60,000 nt of DNA, taken from NCBI RefSeq assembly GCF_030272615.1, contig NC_081414.1, positions 911,657,009 to 911,717,008 on the forward strand. Direction: 5' to 3'. The position numbers were made by a program, and so were the translations under genes. The notes beneath the pieces are model-generated. The model ran no database searches. It saw nothing but the letters and a program-made list of their open reading frames with translations, and was not told where the DNA came from. Source of the DNA: Cryptomeria japonica (lineage: Eukaryota > Streptophyta > Pinopsida > Cupressales > Cupressaceae). This document shows, in pieces, positions 59,049-60,000 of this stretch. The first letter of the stretch is position 1; every line of letters starts with the position of its first letter.

Positions 59049-60000
59049 TTATGTCACCTCCTTGGGAATCAGATTCTGATCAATTCCTAGCTTCTTAAAC
59101 TCTTCCTCAAGCACCCATGTAGCTTCAGCATCATCCATACCCTGCCATTTGATTAGGTTCTCCCAATAGATTTGATGCCTTGTCTTCTTGGCAATCCTTG
59201 AACTCAACACCTTCTCGGCCCTTGGGTTTGGTCTTGTTGGTAGTTGAAGGTTGTTCACATCATCTGATACCTTTGAGTGACTGCAATCTGAACCTTGAAT
59301 TGGAACCTTGTAGGCAACTAAGTTTGCTATGTTGAAAACCAGTGACAATCCTATGTCACTAGGTAGGTCCACCTTGTATGCATTTTCTCCATACTTGGCT
59401 AGAATGGCACATGGACCCAACCTTCTCATTTGTAACTTGTTAGGCACTCCTTGTTGTAGTCTTTATTTGTTTAGGTGCACCATGACAAGATCTCCCACTA
59501 GAAATTGGAGGTTCTTCCTTCTTTCATTAACTTTTTGTTTGATTTTGCTTGTGTTCTCCATCAAGGCTTGCTTGACTAATTCATGTACCTCCTTCATTGA
59601 CTGAGAAAAGTCTTCTGCATATCCACTTCTTGTTGTTGCACTACCTAAGTCTCTCAACTCGAAAATACCCCTTGGGTGAACACCATAGACCACTTCAAAA
59701 GGGCGCTTGTCGGTGGTCCTATTTATTGTATCATTGTAAACATATTTAGCTTGAGAAAGCACTTGGTCCCATGTCTAACCATACTCTCTGGTAAGGCACC
59801 TCAATAAGTTCCCTAAGCTTCTATTCACCACTTCGGTCTACCCATCTGTTTGAGGATAGTAGGCTGATCCAAAAGATAGGTTGGTGCCAAGCTATTGCCA
59901 AAGTGTCTTCCAAAAATGACTCATGAACTTTGAATCCCTAGCTGAAACAATTCTCATGGGTAAACCCTGTATCCTTACTATTTCCTTAAAGAACAAATGA
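59049..60000 (-). pseudogene. pol: chromovirus integrase with chromodomain, partial
   Basis: It enters at the right edge inside the integrase core: [20 protein letters not shown] holds the second catalytic Asp (about 59935) and QTDG, a stop, TEVVNRSLGN holds the Glu (about 59835). KYVYNDTINRTTDKRPFEVVYG follows, then a coiled segment, a basic C-terminal domain (LGPCAILAKYGENAYKV) and a chromodomain at 59200-59090 (IYWENLIKWQGMDDAEATWV). The frame ends at 59049. The chromodomain marks a chromovirus, unlike A, B and C. Stops at about 59892, 59840 and 59777, plus a break at 59447-59463, make it a pseudogene; at least two of the stops follow a Gln-like context (TAG). Confidence 0.8.

Overview
The window is plant nuclear DNA made almost entirely of transposable elements, most of them nested inside one another. 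I see no intact host gene, tRNA or rRNA. The plant assignment rests on Ty3/gypsy polyproteins of the Tat type (a second RNase H domain, no chromodomain), a plant mobile domain (PMD) gene, pentatricopeptide-repeat (PPR) fragments and a CACTA transposon. The great element lengths (about 15-16 kb) and the repeat style suggest a large seed-plant genome, possibly a gymnosperm; the species cannot be read from this.

Layout from outside in. Element A is a Ty3/gypsy-like element on the minus strand with gag and protease but no visible reverse transcriptase. Its 3' LTR is at 3439-4533, its body at 4534-7105 and 40966-53774, and its 5' LTR at 53775-54987. A minus-strand Ty1/copia element (1-3438, running off the left edge) sits inside A's 3' LTR. 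A 10-kb CACTA DNA transposon (42541-52565, target duplication TCG) sits in A's leader just upstream of gag. Element B (plus strand, 7106-40965, target duplication AATAC) interrupts A between gag and protease. B is a heavily mutated Tat element that holds a solo copia LTR in its leader (7914-9081), a chromovirus-LTR-like insertion (about 13859-15414), and element C. Element C (minus strand, 20308-36365, target duplication ACTTC) is a 16-kb Tat element whose two 1806-bp LTRs look identical. Its gag-pol frame is broken by one stop codon, so it is the youngest insertion here.

To the right of A lie a fragment of coiled-coil coding sequence, a second copia-type LTR (from 55119), a LINE-like tail, and the 3' end of a chromovirus on the minus strand (LTR 57376-59025, integrase and chromodomain 59049-60000).

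Most unusual content: (1) between pol and the 3' LTR, B carries a complete but mutated PMD gene in antisense, with its own TATA box, two exons joined in frame, and an intron filled by two tandem-repeat arrays; (2) the CACTA element carries PPR gene fragments in both orientations and a near-perfect inverted repeat with 1.1-kb arms; (3) B and C share a conserved block upstream of the polypurine tract and encode a G-patch motif between protease and reverse transcriptase; (4) A and C share a primer-binding-site sequence, so a C-like element could have mobilised A.
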